A stretch of 64,000 nucleotides of DNA, from NCBI GenBank assembly GCA_948146395.1, contig OX411551.1:64499346-64563345 (forward strand), written 5' to 3'. The DNA comes from Fragum whitleyi. Lineage: Eukaryota > Mollusca > Bivalvia > Cardiida > Cardiidae. The notes beneath the pieces were generated by a model. The model did not search any database. It worked only from the letters and a program-made list of their open reading frames with translations, and had not been told where the DNA came from. The translations under genes and the position numbers were made by a program. Shown piece after piece: positions 12,154-22,387 of this stretch (positions are counted from its first letter, which is position 1; each line of letters starts with the position of its first letter).

Positions 12154-12344
12154 CTGCAAAGCGGTGGTATAATGTTTGTCCTACAAAATCCGAATCTTAA
12201 ACCACTTGTGCACCAATAATTATTGCATGTGTGTGACGGTAGTGCGTCACACGCATCATTCGTCACCGGAATTTCGTCACCAGCACCGAGGACGTGACCC
12301 AACACAAGAAAAGCCAAGATAACGAAAGTCTGGACTTTAAAACC
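12154..12344 (-). CDS. secreted cysteine-rich peptide, single internal exon
   Basis: Read on the minus strand, the exon starts after an ATTTATTGCAG acceptor (12345-12355) and ends at TTTGCAG followed by a GTAAAC donor (12153), giving 191 nt. An ATG lies upstream at 12390-12392 if the acceptor is not used. The encoded residues begin with GFKVQ, continue as a strongly hydrophobic run (TFVILAFLVLGHVLGA) typical of a signal peptide, and then give a short mature part with five cysteines: DAC, HTC, YWC, GFC and PLC, with spacings x7, x4, x8, x8. Bivalves make many small secreted cysteine-rich peptides of this layout, including antimicrobial ones, but I do not recognise the family. The next exon would lie below 12154 and was not found. 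Real exon likely; function unknown. Confidence 0.5.
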
Positions 12345-12424
12345 CTGCAATAAATTGTGAAATCCATCTTCATTTTCGATACACATGTTCAACGCTCAAA
12401 CACAACTAAATACGTTTAAATTTG

Positions 12425-12503
12425 TTCAATTCTTGAAGTAAAAATCGATAAGCAAAAAAGTTTAAAAGAGTTCAATTCTTGAAGTAAAAATCGATAAGCA
12501 AAA
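12425..12503. repeat. two-copy 46-bp tandem duplication
   Basis: TTCAATTCTTGAAGTAAAAA followed by TCGATAAGCAAAA occurs twice in a row, at 12425 and 12471. Lies just upstream (on the minus strand) of the cysteine-rich peptide exon, so it could be within its promoter or first intron. Confidence 0.8.
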
Positions 12504-12521
12504 TGATAAACCTGAAGCTAA

Positions 12522-12895
12522 TAGTTAATGTCATCGTGAATCGACGAGGTGAACGAGCTTCGATTGATCTTGGAATTAAATTGAAAGCGTTTGCGCGAGT
12601 TTTGAATGAAATATCACTATTTCCCAAGTTGAACAAAATAAGCGTTATCTATTACCACCCTTTAATAAATTAAAGACACTCGTTCAGTTCTATAAAAATT
12701 TATTTGCATGTCATCACGATCCAGTCAATCCTTTTTAATTTTAATAAAATGTCAGTGAAATCGTTGATTTTTGTGTATCGATTTAGTTGTTCAATTTATC
12801 CTTACAGTAATTTTGAGGCGGTTTAAATGAGAATTTGAAATGCATGAATACTATATTTGATAAGCGATTTAGAATGATTTAGATGGGGGTTGTTA
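12522..12895 (-). mobile_element. degraded CATCGTG-TIR MITE
   Basis: Starts ATAGTTAATGTCATCGTGAA. It keeps internal landmarks of the family (TTGAACAAAATAAGCG, AATGTCAGTGAAATCG, AAGCGATTTAGAATG) in reverse orientation. The right end is lost in the adjoining hairpin repeat. Confidence 0.6.
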
Positions 12896-12950
12896 TATGC
12901 AAAGCAAATTCCTCGGGCTCTGCCCTCGGATTTAACCTTTTGCATATAAC
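12892..12950. repeat. palindromic hairpin repeat, GTTATATGCA arms
   Basis: GTTATATGCAAA at the left pairs with TTTTGCATATAAC at the right around a CCTCGGGC...GCCCTCGG core. Related to the hairpin at 4971-5045. Confidence 0.65.
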
Positions 12951-13009
12951 TCTTCCTCAATCAGAATTTATTCACGACACATCATTGTGAATATGGAATT
13001 ATTTCATAA

Positions 13010-13440
13010 TTATAATAACATGCGAAAAAGATCAGCGCGATCGGAAAGCGTCAAAGAAATGTGTTTTTCTTCGAGCGTAGACCTTGAGACCAAAGTGCGA
13101 ATCTGAGAAGCCGAATGACCTATAAAATAATCCAAAATTACTAAACTTACGTCAGAGGTATTTTTAAGCTTACGAAACATTCAGAGCGTTGTTCTGAATG
13201 GTTTATGTTAGAGCCCCATACATTCAGGAACCTTTGACAATTCTTCTGAACAGACCTCCGGAGAAATAAGGGTGCAGCCATGAAAGCACGAATGACGCTC
13301 GTGGGTTCAAACTACGTCACAAACACTAAAGATGGCATGACGAAGAAAAAAAAATAAACACGAAAGTTTAAAACTGAACATTTCATAATTTGATTACAGC
13401 TCTTTTACTTCATTTAATTTTTAATTTTAACCATGCCAAA
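13010..13440 (+). mobile_element. TCGGAAC-end element, rearranged copy
   Basis: The right half of the family (AAGATCAGCGCGATCGGAAAG to TTCAGAGCGTTGTTCTGAATGG) comes first. The left half (CAGGAACCTTTGACAATTC, ATAAGGGTGCAGCCATGAAA) follows at 13225-13440. The halves are thus permuted, consistent with two adjacent truncated copies or a tandem junction. A CAA-rich stretch follows at about 13455-13520. Confidence 0.55.
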
Positions 13441-13654
13441 AAGGTCTCCACAGACAAGAGCAAGAATAACAAAAACAACAACAACAGCAACAGCAGCAGA
13501 AACAATAGCAAGAAGACGAAGAAAAAGAACATACCTTAGCGAGGAATGGAAAATGTTGATTCATTTTTTCAGCAACTCCGGGTTTGGTAGTGTAATTTTT
13601 AGTGTAACCAAAGTTTTTTTTTATCAATGGATTTTTGATAGAAAGAACTGGTAA

Positions 13655-14879
13655 AGCCTTTTAAGTATTGTATATTTTAGCTTTTCACTACTTCAAATAA
13701 GCATAATTTAGGTCTTTAAACCATGAAGATAAAAGTTAAGTCTCACCATTCATTTATGAGTCAAAATCAAGTTTAGTAACAACCCATGAACATGAGAGCA
13801 TACTTTATTCCTCTCAAAAGTTCTTCAAACTGAAACATCCTTTTTTCATGTTAAAGTTATCTTTTTATTTACTAAACGATTAGCCTACATTTTTCTCCTA
13901 TCAATTTGTGGGGGGATATTTGTTAACCCAGTGTTAGGGATCTTTTTGGGTTAGATATTGAGAGATTCACTTATTTTTCCGACAGAAATCTCATTGAAAC
14001 TTGCCTAATGAGAGAAAAAAGCTCAAGCAAAATTGAATTTAGTGAAGGATTTTGTTGCCGCAGCCAGGGACTTTAAATATACATATATTTGTATTTATAT
14101 ATGTATATTTAGTGTCCTTGGCTCAGTGTAAATCAGTTGTAACTGCCAATATATATTTATATAAGCAGAAACAACTGTTTCACGCATAGCCATCGATTGG
14201 TTTAAATTCTCAATAAAATGTTCTAATTTCTCATTCTGAGCAAGAATCATCCCTGTTACCCCTATGTTTGATGACTGGATTCGATCACAGCGGCGTCACT
14301 TATTCATTCTGACATTTGTCTCCCGGCTATTGGTGGATAATCTAAATCCTTAGTGGATAGCAGCTGGAAGGATGCAATGGTATCACTTAAGTAAATGATA
14401 ACAAGAATTATCCAACACGACATGACTGAGAGAACTTTAGAAGGGGAAGCTAAACCCCATTTAAACAACATAAGGGCTGAGCAATTTGAGGGAAGTAAAA
14501 TATGCAGTTCTTGTTATAGAGTTAAGTATATTTTTCATAGCGTTTATTGAAGTATATAAAGTGCTTTTGCCTTAGCACATGGCAAATAACGCCTACGGCA
14601 ATTGCACCTTTATACTTTATACTTTTTACGTCAACAATGGCAGGAAAAAATACACTCGTTCCTTGTAATTGCTATTCTTTAAATCTATAAAGCAATTAAA
14701 TATTCGATCAAATAATAAAGGTTCAAGTGTTCTTTCTTCGCGCAGTGACAATTACATTTTCTATTTTTGATCGATCCTAAACGTGTATTGTTATCTCGCT
14801 ATCGAAGTTTAATAGCATACAATTTTAATAATGACACAAAAAATATCGACTAATTTCTCGAGGTATATGACCTGAAAAT
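13655..14879. other. non-coding, nothing recognised
   Basis: No coding frame. An imperfect palindrome, AAATATACATATATTTG...TATATATGTATATTTA (about 14073-14110), is the only structure noted. Confidence 0.4.
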
Positions 14880-15218
14880 TACTTTTATCTTGTACCTATA
14901 AAAATATCCGTGTGATAACAACCCGTATGATATTTTTTATGATATCACATAGTTATTTTTGAAACATGATATAATGTGATTATTTTTAGAAACTTGCATT
15001 TCAGTTAGAAACATCGACGAAAACAAGACAAAAAGAGGTTACAAGATAAATATTATACGTACTAAGTGTATTGTATGAAAAAAATATCTAACTCGGTTGT
15101 GAGAATTGATAATTGTCTCGGCAGAGCCTCGCTAATTATCAATTCTCCCAACCTCGTTAGATATTTTTTTTCCCTTTTTTTCATACAATACACCAAGTAT
15201 GTATTATATATATATATC
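14880..15218 (-). mobile_element. GTATGAAAAA hairpin MITE, copy 1
   Basis: About 340 bp. One half is AT-rich, with ATCCGTGTGATAACAACCCG near its outer end. The other half is a large foldback: GTATTGTATGAAAAAAATAT... pairs with ATATTTTTTTTCC...ATACAATAC around GAGAATTGATAATTGTCTCG. Four copies occur here (14880, 18008, 22388, 54131). Non-coding. The one-sided hairpin is unusual for a MITE. Confidence 0.75.
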
Positions 15219-16746
15219 TCTGTTATTTCTCCATTATAAAACGAAATCGGCGTGATCGAGCTAGCTTTAGAGGGTTGCTTGATGTTCTTCGTCAACTCGT
15301 TATAAACGGAGACTCAGCATCAGAGCTACATGTTAGTACCAAAAATTATTTTGAAAATGTTTTAATTCTTAACTGATCAAATACAGATGGAGGGTTATGG
15401 TTGGGGAACTAGGGATTTCGGAGTTCCTACTACACTGGACTTGCAGATCTACCCTTTGTATTTCATATATGTCTTATTAATATTTTTAACGGAGTTCGTG
15501 TTTTTTTCGCGTTTAACATCATCGTCTTCTCTAAGTTTATTGCATCCATGACCGCTATTGTTAATATTCTACGAATTTATATGTTTGTATGTTGCATGTA
15601 TTTGTAAATATTTGTTAATGTTGATTTAATAGAGGCCACTTGGTAAACTGGCTGTTTAGCTAAAAGTCCTACCCTCTCAAAATATTGTATAAATAAAATA
15701 AAAATAAATAAATACAGAAATAAAGTGAAGCGGATTTCCCCACATGATGCGATTTAATTAATCAAAATTCTTTATTTCATTGGATTACAATTATACAGGT
15801 GTGAATACAGTAAAGGTTCGATGTAACTGAATAAAGTGACGGTAAAGCTCGTTTACTTCCTTGATTCAACGCAAGTCAAACATACAATACTCGAATGAAA
15901 AACATTCTAATGAAAAAAAAAAAAATATAACGAATTTAGTATATATGTGTTATGTATCGCGCTTTACTTGGCTTAAAGCTTTTGTCTTTTGAAGGATAAT
16001 GTGAATCTAGATTTACCTTTATATGTAGTTATATTCGAATACAACATTTAGTTGACCTCTGCTTGATTTATTATATTCCCTAAAACAATTAATTTGTTGT
16101 TCCCAAGCGGTCCCTATTCACGTGATAGTTCATATACCTTCTGTAATGCATGGTTGTGCAAAATGAGAAAAAATGACTAGTTTTAGTTTTTTCAAATGCA
16201 ACATTTATTAAAGGAGTTTATGCGTAGAATATGCAACATAGCGTTGACGTCATTTTAAGATTTTTTTATGAAGACCTCACACGAATGAAATTATCGAATG
16301 ATTTTTTAATCTAACCCAGCTACAACGAATCTTGTGTGCGAAATATACTACTCAAAATTTGATAAGCATCACTTTTTAGAATAATCTGTTTCATGTCCGA
16401 GGTGAAGAAATCGAAATGCTTGTGCATAAATCGGCTGTCAATTTCGAATGTTATCACCACATAGAAATAACTCTGGAACTTGTTACAACGATGGGGTAAT
16501 ACCGTGTTTTTTAGCAGAATGAGATAAAGATAAATATACCCGATCTTCTGCTGAGAAACTGCGCATAGTTATTCACACAGTCTAATTACGGTGTTACTAT
16601 TACCTGTCAAATACAAGTAAGAATATGCTAGCTGATAACTTATATGACACAACACGCAATCGAAATCGGTACGATATAGACCGTTACGTTGTTCTTAAAA
16701 CACCTAAATTTTAATGTCCAGATGAGCAGCCATCATAGAATGAGGA
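15219..16746. other. non-coding, nothing recognised
   Basis: AT-rich sequence without recognised genes. 15690-15715 is AAAATAAATAAATA-type low complexity, which could be the 3' tail of a retroelement remnant. The last 16 bases (16731-16746) are the left target duplication of the adjacent SINE. Confidence 0.4.
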
Positions 16747-17023
16747 TTGATTGATTGATTGAATGGAGTTTAACGCCGCTTTCAACATTTTTTCAGTTAT
16801 ATCGCGGCGGCTGGAGCACCTAACAATGGTTTCCTGGTATTTCTCTTACCAGTACAACCACCACATCCTTTCCTAGCCTCCAGCTGCTATCTCACATAGG
16901 TCTACGATTATCGACCCATTGGTGGGAGTCATATTGTCGGAAAGAATGAGTGCCGCCGTCGGGGATCGAACCCGGGACCTCTAGATTGACAGTCCGACGC
17001 GCTACCAACTGCGCTATGACGGC
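16747..17023 (-). mobile_element. tRNA-derived SINE with target-site duplication
   Basis: On the minus strand the head reads as a tRNA: A-box TAGCGCAGTTGGTAGCGCG and B-box GGGTTCGATCCCC, with a plausible anticodon loop CTGTCAA (GTC, Asp-like). The tail is a TCAA-type repeat (TTGATTGATTGATTG on the + strand). Flanks CATCATAGAATGAGGA (16731-16746) and CATTATAGAATGAGGA (17026-17041) form a 16-bp target-site duplication with one change. A second full copy is at 51413-51687 and a degraded one at 33950-34100. Transcribed by RNA polymerase III if active, and mobilised by a LINE. Confidence 0.92.
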
Positions 17024-17237
17024 AGCATTATAGAATGAGGAAGGGTAAAGTTTGAATATAAACTAATTTGGTTTGTTTGAAGTCCCTGCATATACTAAAT
17101 TCAAGAAGTACGGCGATTTGGAAACGTTTACAATGTTGTAAATTGCCGAACTGATCTCATCCCATCTTTTCGAGTTTTTCACAAAATCCAGCATTGCTCG
17201 GTGAGGATTGTGATTAAACATAACTGCCAATCATCTT

Positions 17238-17674
17238 ACAGTTAACAATATCGTGAAATTGACAAGGTGAATGGTTTTAAAATGATAGGAATGAAATTAA
17301 ATGAGCGTGTGGAGCGAATTTTGAGTGAAATTAATAGAAGGTAATTCAATATCGCAAATTTTGTTCAGGATTAACAAAATTAGCGTAAATGATTACCTCC
17401 CTTTAATAAAATATGCATACACATTCTATAGATAACTTCCTATTTCTTCAAGAACCTTTTAGACGCTTGCAATTTGAATAATGTCAGTGAAATCGCGATT
17501 TTACTCTATCCAAATTTATTTTGAATGAAGTTGTTGATTCTTTATTTTTCAATGGGTTTGAGCGTTTTTGATTGGTTTGAGTGAGTGTTTGAAATGAACG
17601 AACGGAGTACTGAATGAGCGATTTAGAATGGTTTTGATTCGGGTGAATGTCAATTTCACGGTGTAACTAACTGT
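17238..17674 (-). mobile_element. CATCGTG-TIR MITE, copy 2
   Basis: Ends ACAGTTAACAATATCGTGAA and TTTCACGGTGTAACTAACTGT. Internal blocks run opposite to the copy at 9189. Well preserved. Confidence 0.8.
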
Positions 17675-18007
17675 ACATGTCCCTTAATAGCGTTCCCTTG
17701 CTTTGTCGTTGTGTTTTATTGGGACAAAAATAAGTCAAGACACAAAACTTTACTGATATAGAGAAACACCTCAGAGAACTGAAAAAAGTAAATTTTCTGC
17801 TCGAACCGCCGTTTACAGAGCGTCGACGAAGACCATCAAGCAATCCTCTCAACTAAGCCCGATCTTGGTAGAAAGAACTTCTTTTCATGAGCACCTCTAC
17901 AAATGGCAAAGTTGACGAATATTTGTGTACCATTTGTGAAACTTCATGCCATTAAACTTCGATAACGATATAACAATACACGATCTCAAAAAAGATCGTG
18001 TATTAAT

Positions 18008-18282
18008 TTTATCTTATAAATATACAAATATCCGTGTGATAACATCCCGTATGATATTTTTTAAGATATCACATAGTTATATTTAGAACAATGATATAAT
18101 GCGCTTATTTTTAGAAACTTGCATTTCAAGTAGAAATCTCGATGAAAATAAGACAAATTGTATGAAAAAAATATCTAACTCGGTTGTGAGAATTGATAAT
18201 TGTCTATGCTAATTTTCAATTCTCCCAACCTCGTTAGATATTTTTTTATATAATACACTAAGTACGTATTATATATTTAACG
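18008..18282 (-). mobile_element. GTATGAAAAA hairpin MITE, copy 2
   Basis: Same order as at 14880: ATATCCGTGTGATAACATCC, then the foldback AAAATATCTAACTCGGTTGTG...CCAACCTCGTTAGATATTTT, then TAAGTACGTATTATATAT. The loop is shortened. Confidence 0.75.
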
Positions 18283-18565
18283 CACAGGAAATATACTGTT
18301 TAGCCGAATATTTTAACATTCCTTTAATCTCAAAGATGGCAATTATAAATGCTGAGTGTATATCTGAGAGTGTTTATTGAAGTTTCAACTGCAAATACTT
18401 AAGCACTGCGTTTATTGAAGTATAAACTGCAAAAACATTGCTTAAAGTAACAAATCCATGACTTAAACTTAACGTCCTAGGTTATCCAATTTGCTGAGTT
18501 TGAGTTTATACTATGATAAACGCTATCAAAAAGACACACGTCCCTTAAATGTTCTATGGGATTTG

Positions 18566-18606
18566 TGAAAACAACAACAACAACAACTACAACAACAACA
18601 ACAACA
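18566..18606. repeat. (CAA)n microsatellite
   Basis: About 40 bp of CAA/CTA triplets. The Thr-rich frame over it is an artefact. Confidence 0.9.
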
Positions 18607-19029
18607 AAACACTTACGCGATTTTCCAAATATATTAAATAATGTATATCTGGCTAAAAAGACTGAAATTGGGTCATTTACTTACATGGTATGTTTACTTG
18701 GTCCGTCATATGACAAACATCATTTGGAATCCCCGAACAATAAGTATTTGATCAAGCTGAGGTTAATCAAAGACCTCACATTAGAATAGTAATTAATACG
18801 AGTCCTTTCACCAAGAAAGAAAAAATGACCCTGGTCAGTCTTTCATGTCTGATTAGGGTCTATAGATCTTGCACTTCCTATTCGTCTAGATAGTAGTCTC
18901 ACGATAAACTGCATTATAATCTTGTTGATTTGAAGTATCCACAGACTCCATTTTCTAATTATTTTCAATTAGCCGTTATAAAGTGATGTTCCATTAAACT
19001 GTATTAGACCGGCACAAAATGTAAGACCG

Positions 19030-20110
19030 AAGGCCATTTAGCTATTGTCACGGCATTGAGTCCGTCGTGCATGCCTCCGTCTGTGGTTGCATGCGTAAAC
19101 CTTTCTTGGATCATCTTCTCCTCCAACACCACTCGGCCAATTGTTCCTTGGGTGACCCTCTTCCAAAGTCGTTCAATAATTTTGAATACAACCCCAAAAA
19201 TGGGCGTGGCAGGGGGGGGGGGGGCTTATTTTTACTTTGAAATGTCAAAAATTCTTCTCCTCCCAAACCACTAGGCAGAATCAATGAAACTTGGCATGCA
19301 TGATCCTTAGGTGACCCTTTATTTATAGTGTTCTGAAAGTGTAATGGGAGACCATTCTCACCACTGTGCTGCTTAGCTTCGTAGGTTAAATACGATGTCT
19401 GACGCTTGCGCCATGGAAGATCTACTTTGGTTCAGTGGTTAGCGCATTGGACTTGTAAACCAAAAATTAGAATGTTCAAAGCCGGCTCACGACGGATATT
19501 TTATTTGAGGACAGTTCGTACGAAACACAAGAAATTTAGATTGACCCCCAAATGTGGGCGTGGTAGAGCAGGGCTTATTTTGGGGATAAAATCTTCATAC
19601 CATTGGACAAATCTAAATGAATCTTGATAGAAATGCTCCATAGGGGATACTCTTCCATAGTTGTTCTAGAAAATCCGATTGACCCCCAAATATGGGCATG
19701 TTAGGGCGGGGCTTATTTTCACTTTTAAAACTTTAAAAATATTCTTCTCCGTAACAATTGGTCGGATTTTAATAAAACTTGGTATGGATATTCCTTGCGC
19801 GACTAATTTTTTATATTATTAAAAAATTCTGATAAACTCAATATAAGCGTGACAGGACGGGGCTTGCTTTCACTTTGAAATATAGATTTGGCTGGGCAAA
19901 GCTTTTTAATCTTCAAAATCTTCTCCTTCCTAACCATCCGACCGATTTAAACAAGACTTGGAATGAAGTTCCTCGGAGGACCATGTATCTTAATTGTTCA
20001 ATAAATTTTAATTCACCTTCAAAAACGGGCGTGGCAGGGCGGGGCTTATTTTCAATTTATAATCTCTTCCCAAATCGTTGGGCCAAAATTGATTTCTATT
20101 TGGAATATTC
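19030..20110 (+). repeat. tandem GC-box repeat, about five diverged units
   Basis: The box GGGCGTGGCAGGGCGGGGCT or a close variant recurs near 19202, 19556, 19692, 19848 and 20025. Each is followed by TTATTTTCACTTT and then CTTCTCC..AACCA..GGCC.AAT..AAT.AAACTTGG. Unit spacing is about 140-180 bp, with one unit interrupted by a tRNA-like segment (19424-19495). Two more units lie at 50560-50940. Short frames across it have no gene-like character. Confidence 0.75.
19424..19495 (+). tRNA. tRNA-like pseudogene or SINE head
   Basis: TGGTTCAGTGGTTAGCGCAT matches a tRNA A-box and D-arm. The loop ACTTGTAAA would carry a TGT (Thr) anticodon, and TGTTCAAAGCCGG is a poor B-box. Acceptor pairing is weak, so it is probably a decayed tRNA or a SINE head embedded in the tandem repeat. 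Confidence 0.35.
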
Positions 20111-20249
20111 CTTTTTTTTCAAATCTGAAGATGTTTAGAATGTAAGACATTAGAGCGATACAGACCAGATAACACTGGTGTTTAAAGATATTAACATATA
20201 TATCAATCCCTATTATAAAAGTTACTCTTTGTATATTCGTGGTGCATAA

Positions 20250-20430
20250 CGTTTACTTATCTTATTCTTAGTCAGAGAACACATGATAATGATCTGAAAG
20301 TCCAATTAGTAAAGCCCCTCATCTTTTTTATATGTCTAATATATGAATGTCTAATATATGAGTAAGCAATGACGGATTTATATTGTTTGGTTGTGTTTGT
20401 TGTACTATTACTCGATGTTACAGGTATGAT
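20250..20430 (+). repeat. duplicated intron segment, partner of 53555-53740
   Basis: CTTATTCTTAGTCAGAGAAC, ACATGATAATGATCTG and GACGGATTTATATTGTTTGG have close counterparts, in the same order, at 53555-53740. Both lie upstream of an A exon of the Ly6-like gene (22 kb and 57 kb). They therefore look like intron sequence copied when the domain was duplicated. The left copy is cut by the MITE at 20431. Confidence 0.5.
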
Positions 20431-20769
20431 ACAGTAAAACTTGTGTTAAGCGACCACCAAAACGTGGTCGTTTATATGAATGGTCGCTTTTTACGAAATA
20501 CCATGATAAACGTGACAGTTCATTTTGATAGCATTTATAGATGACCGGTTAGGTCGTACTGAATCTAATGATGTTTAAACCCATTAGAATCGTCTTATCG
20601 AGACGATTCTAATGGGTTCCATCAACATTAGATGTAACAAAAAACAATTTCTCGTTAAGAATGTCCTCTTTTTCAGAGATTTTGATCAACGGTGAAGGGA
20701 CTTTTTATAGTGGTCGCTTAATAAAATTGGTCGCTTAATAGATGTAGTCGCTCATGCAGTATCGACTGC
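20431..20769 (-). mobile_element. GCGACCA MITE, copy 3
   Basis: Starts ACAGTAAAACTTGTGTTAAG and ends AGTATCGACTG. The central hairpin is AACCCATTAGAATCGTCT...GACGATTCTAATGGGTT (about 20577-20617). Reverse complement of the copy at 10930. Confidence 0.8.
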
Positions 20770-21164
20770 ATATGACAGTTTACGCTTTTTTAAATATATA
20801 TTTAGTCATATCAAGATCGTGTTGACCTTTTCATATGATTACTGAGTATCCAAGGGGAAATTCATGTGGCAGCCCGGGAGTCGAGAGGGATAATGTAATT
20901 ATTTAAAGCTAACTGTAATGTGCAAGCGCAGAGAGGGCATCTATGTGAACTGAGTTCTACTGAAGGTGGAAAATCTTTCCATTGTAGAAAAATCGGCGTT
21001 TTAAAGTCCCTCAGGAATTAACTGCAATCAAATGCGTGGAATGCTTAGTTCTACATTTGCTTGTTTGAATGGGAAAAAAACGCCGCATTTACACTTTTAT
21101 GTAAGCAATATCAATAAGGCAACTGGCAAACCTAAAAATGGATTCCAGATATATTTATTATCCT

Positions 21165-21520
21165 CCGCCGTTTTCGGCGAAGGGGATATAGTAATGGTCT
21201 CCGTCCGTCATTCCGTCACTAAACTTGTCCGGATTATAAAAAGCAATCAATTTGAAACTTTATAGGTGGATCCCGCTGTTTTCGGCGAAAGGGATATAAT
21301 AATGGTCTCCGTCCGTCATTCCTCCATTCTTTCGTTCCGCCTTTCCTTCACTCCGTCACTAAACTTGTCCGGAGCGTATCTCCTAAAGTATAATAGCTAT
21401 CAAATTGAAACTTTTAGGTGGATTGATCTCATAGAGGACAAGTGCAGTGCACAAGAACAACAACTCTTGCTTGCATAATTTCGGTGTTATTGCCCTTTGT
21501 TATTTTAAACTCATCCTGCA
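21165..21520 (+). repeat. two direct units of a TTTTCGGCGAAGGGGATATA repeat
   Basis: CGCCGTTTTCGGCGAAGGGG at about 21166 and CGCTGTTTTCGGCGAAAGGG at about 21272 each precede ATGGTCTCCGTCCGTCATTC and CACTAAACTTGTCCGG. The second continues into TTATTGCCCTTTGTTA. A dispersed repeat. The short ORFs over it (for example 21442-21633, with a hydrophobic start) are repeat-derived. Confidence 0.65.
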
Positions 21521-21800
21521 CTGTCTTTGAGGTGGCTCAAAGATTTTTGTATAGGGGCTTTCTACTTGCACGGAAAATGGATTCGTTTTACTTCACTTTT
21601 GCTATTTTGACTGAATCTTTTGCATGTCAATGAAAAGATGAGGCTATAGAGGGCGTTTGTTTCAACCACGTAGGGATTCGATATCACTGACACGTGTGCA
21701 TTCTGGTTTCAAGCGACACTGACCAATTTCTACTAGATATTTCATCTAAAACATGGAACTAGACAAGTGTCTCCGAATTGACACTATGTTTGAAAATAAT

Positions 21801-21967
21801 TTAAGGTAGTGGACCCGTAATAGATCCGCAGCGTTTCGGAAGTAATGGACTTTGACAGTGTTAACCAAGGTTTCCTAATGATATTCATCATTAGGAAACC
21901 TCGGTCAACATTGTGAAAGTCCATGAGTCCCAAAATATAAGGAACTATTGTGGTTCCACTACCTTAA
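21801..21967. mobile_element. TTAAGGTAG palindromic MITE, copy 2
   Basis: TTAAGGTAGTGGACCCGTAA at the left, GTGGTTCCACTACCTTAA at the right, with a perfect central hairpin GGTTTCCTAATGA...TCATTAGGAAACC (about 21866-21902). It sits in the intron just before the A exon array and is absent from the paralogous intron at 57280-57387, so it inserted after that duplication. Confidence 0.85.
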
Positions 21968-22001
21968 GTTAAGCAGGATCAGGGTAATGTTTTTATTTTA
22001 G

Positions 22002-22353
22002 GTGTGAGTGGACTGGATTGTTACGAAGGGATTCCTTCCAAAAAGACAGTTGTCATGTGCCATGGGTCTTGCTATAATATGTTTCTATTTGTGTTTCTAT
22101 AGATGTGATAATATGTTTTCATTTAAGGTGTCGAGTGTCATGTGTCTTGCTATAATATGTTTCTATTTTAGGTGTGAGTGGACTGGAGTGTTACGAAGGG
22201 ATTCCTTCCAAAAGGACAGTTGTCGCGTGTCATGGATCTTGCTATAATATGTTTCTTTTTCAGGTGTGAGTGGACTGGAGTGTTACGAAGGGAGTCTATC
22301 CAAGATGTCAGTTGTTACGTGCCATGGATCTTGCTATAATATGTTTCTTGTAG
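22002..22353 (+). CDS. Ly6/uPAR-like gene: A-exon tandem array, domain 1
   Basis: First half of an eight-cysteine three-finger-like domain, present as three near copies starting at 22002, 22172 and 22264, each behind its own acceptor (TTTTATTTTAG, CTATTTTAG, CTTTTTCAG). Each encodes VSGL(D/E)CYEG...CHGSCYN, supplying cysteines 1-3. Only the third copy (22264-22353, 90 nt) ends in a good donor, GTAG|GTATGT, and has phase 1 at both ends like every other exon of this gene. The first runs into an in-frame TAG, and the second reaches the next acceptor without a donor. The second-to-third repeat period is 92 bp, not a multiple of three, so copies cannot be read through in one frame; only one can be used per mRNA. 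A partial fourth unit lies between copies 1 and 2. The matching B exon is at 52320. The signal-peptide exon, expected upstream, was not found. Confidence 0.7.
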
Positions 22354-22387
22354 GTATGTTATCACATATGGATGGGTTAGAGTACTA

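Noticed and set aside
13427..13654. Overlapping frames rich in Thr/Arg or Cys/Ser
   Set aside because: Generated by a CAA-rich low-complexity stretch next to a repeat element.
16980..17023. Possible functional tRNA gene
   Set aside because: The tRNA-like part is continuous with a SINE body and tail flanked by a target-site duplication; a second copy has the same structure.
21442..21633. Frame starting with a hydrophobic, signal-peptide-like stretch near the Ly6-like A exons
   Set aside because: The sequence (AAGTGCAGTGCACAAGAAC, TTATTGCCCTTTGTTA) is part of a dispersed repeat with a direct partner unit, and no donor in the needed phase 1 follows.
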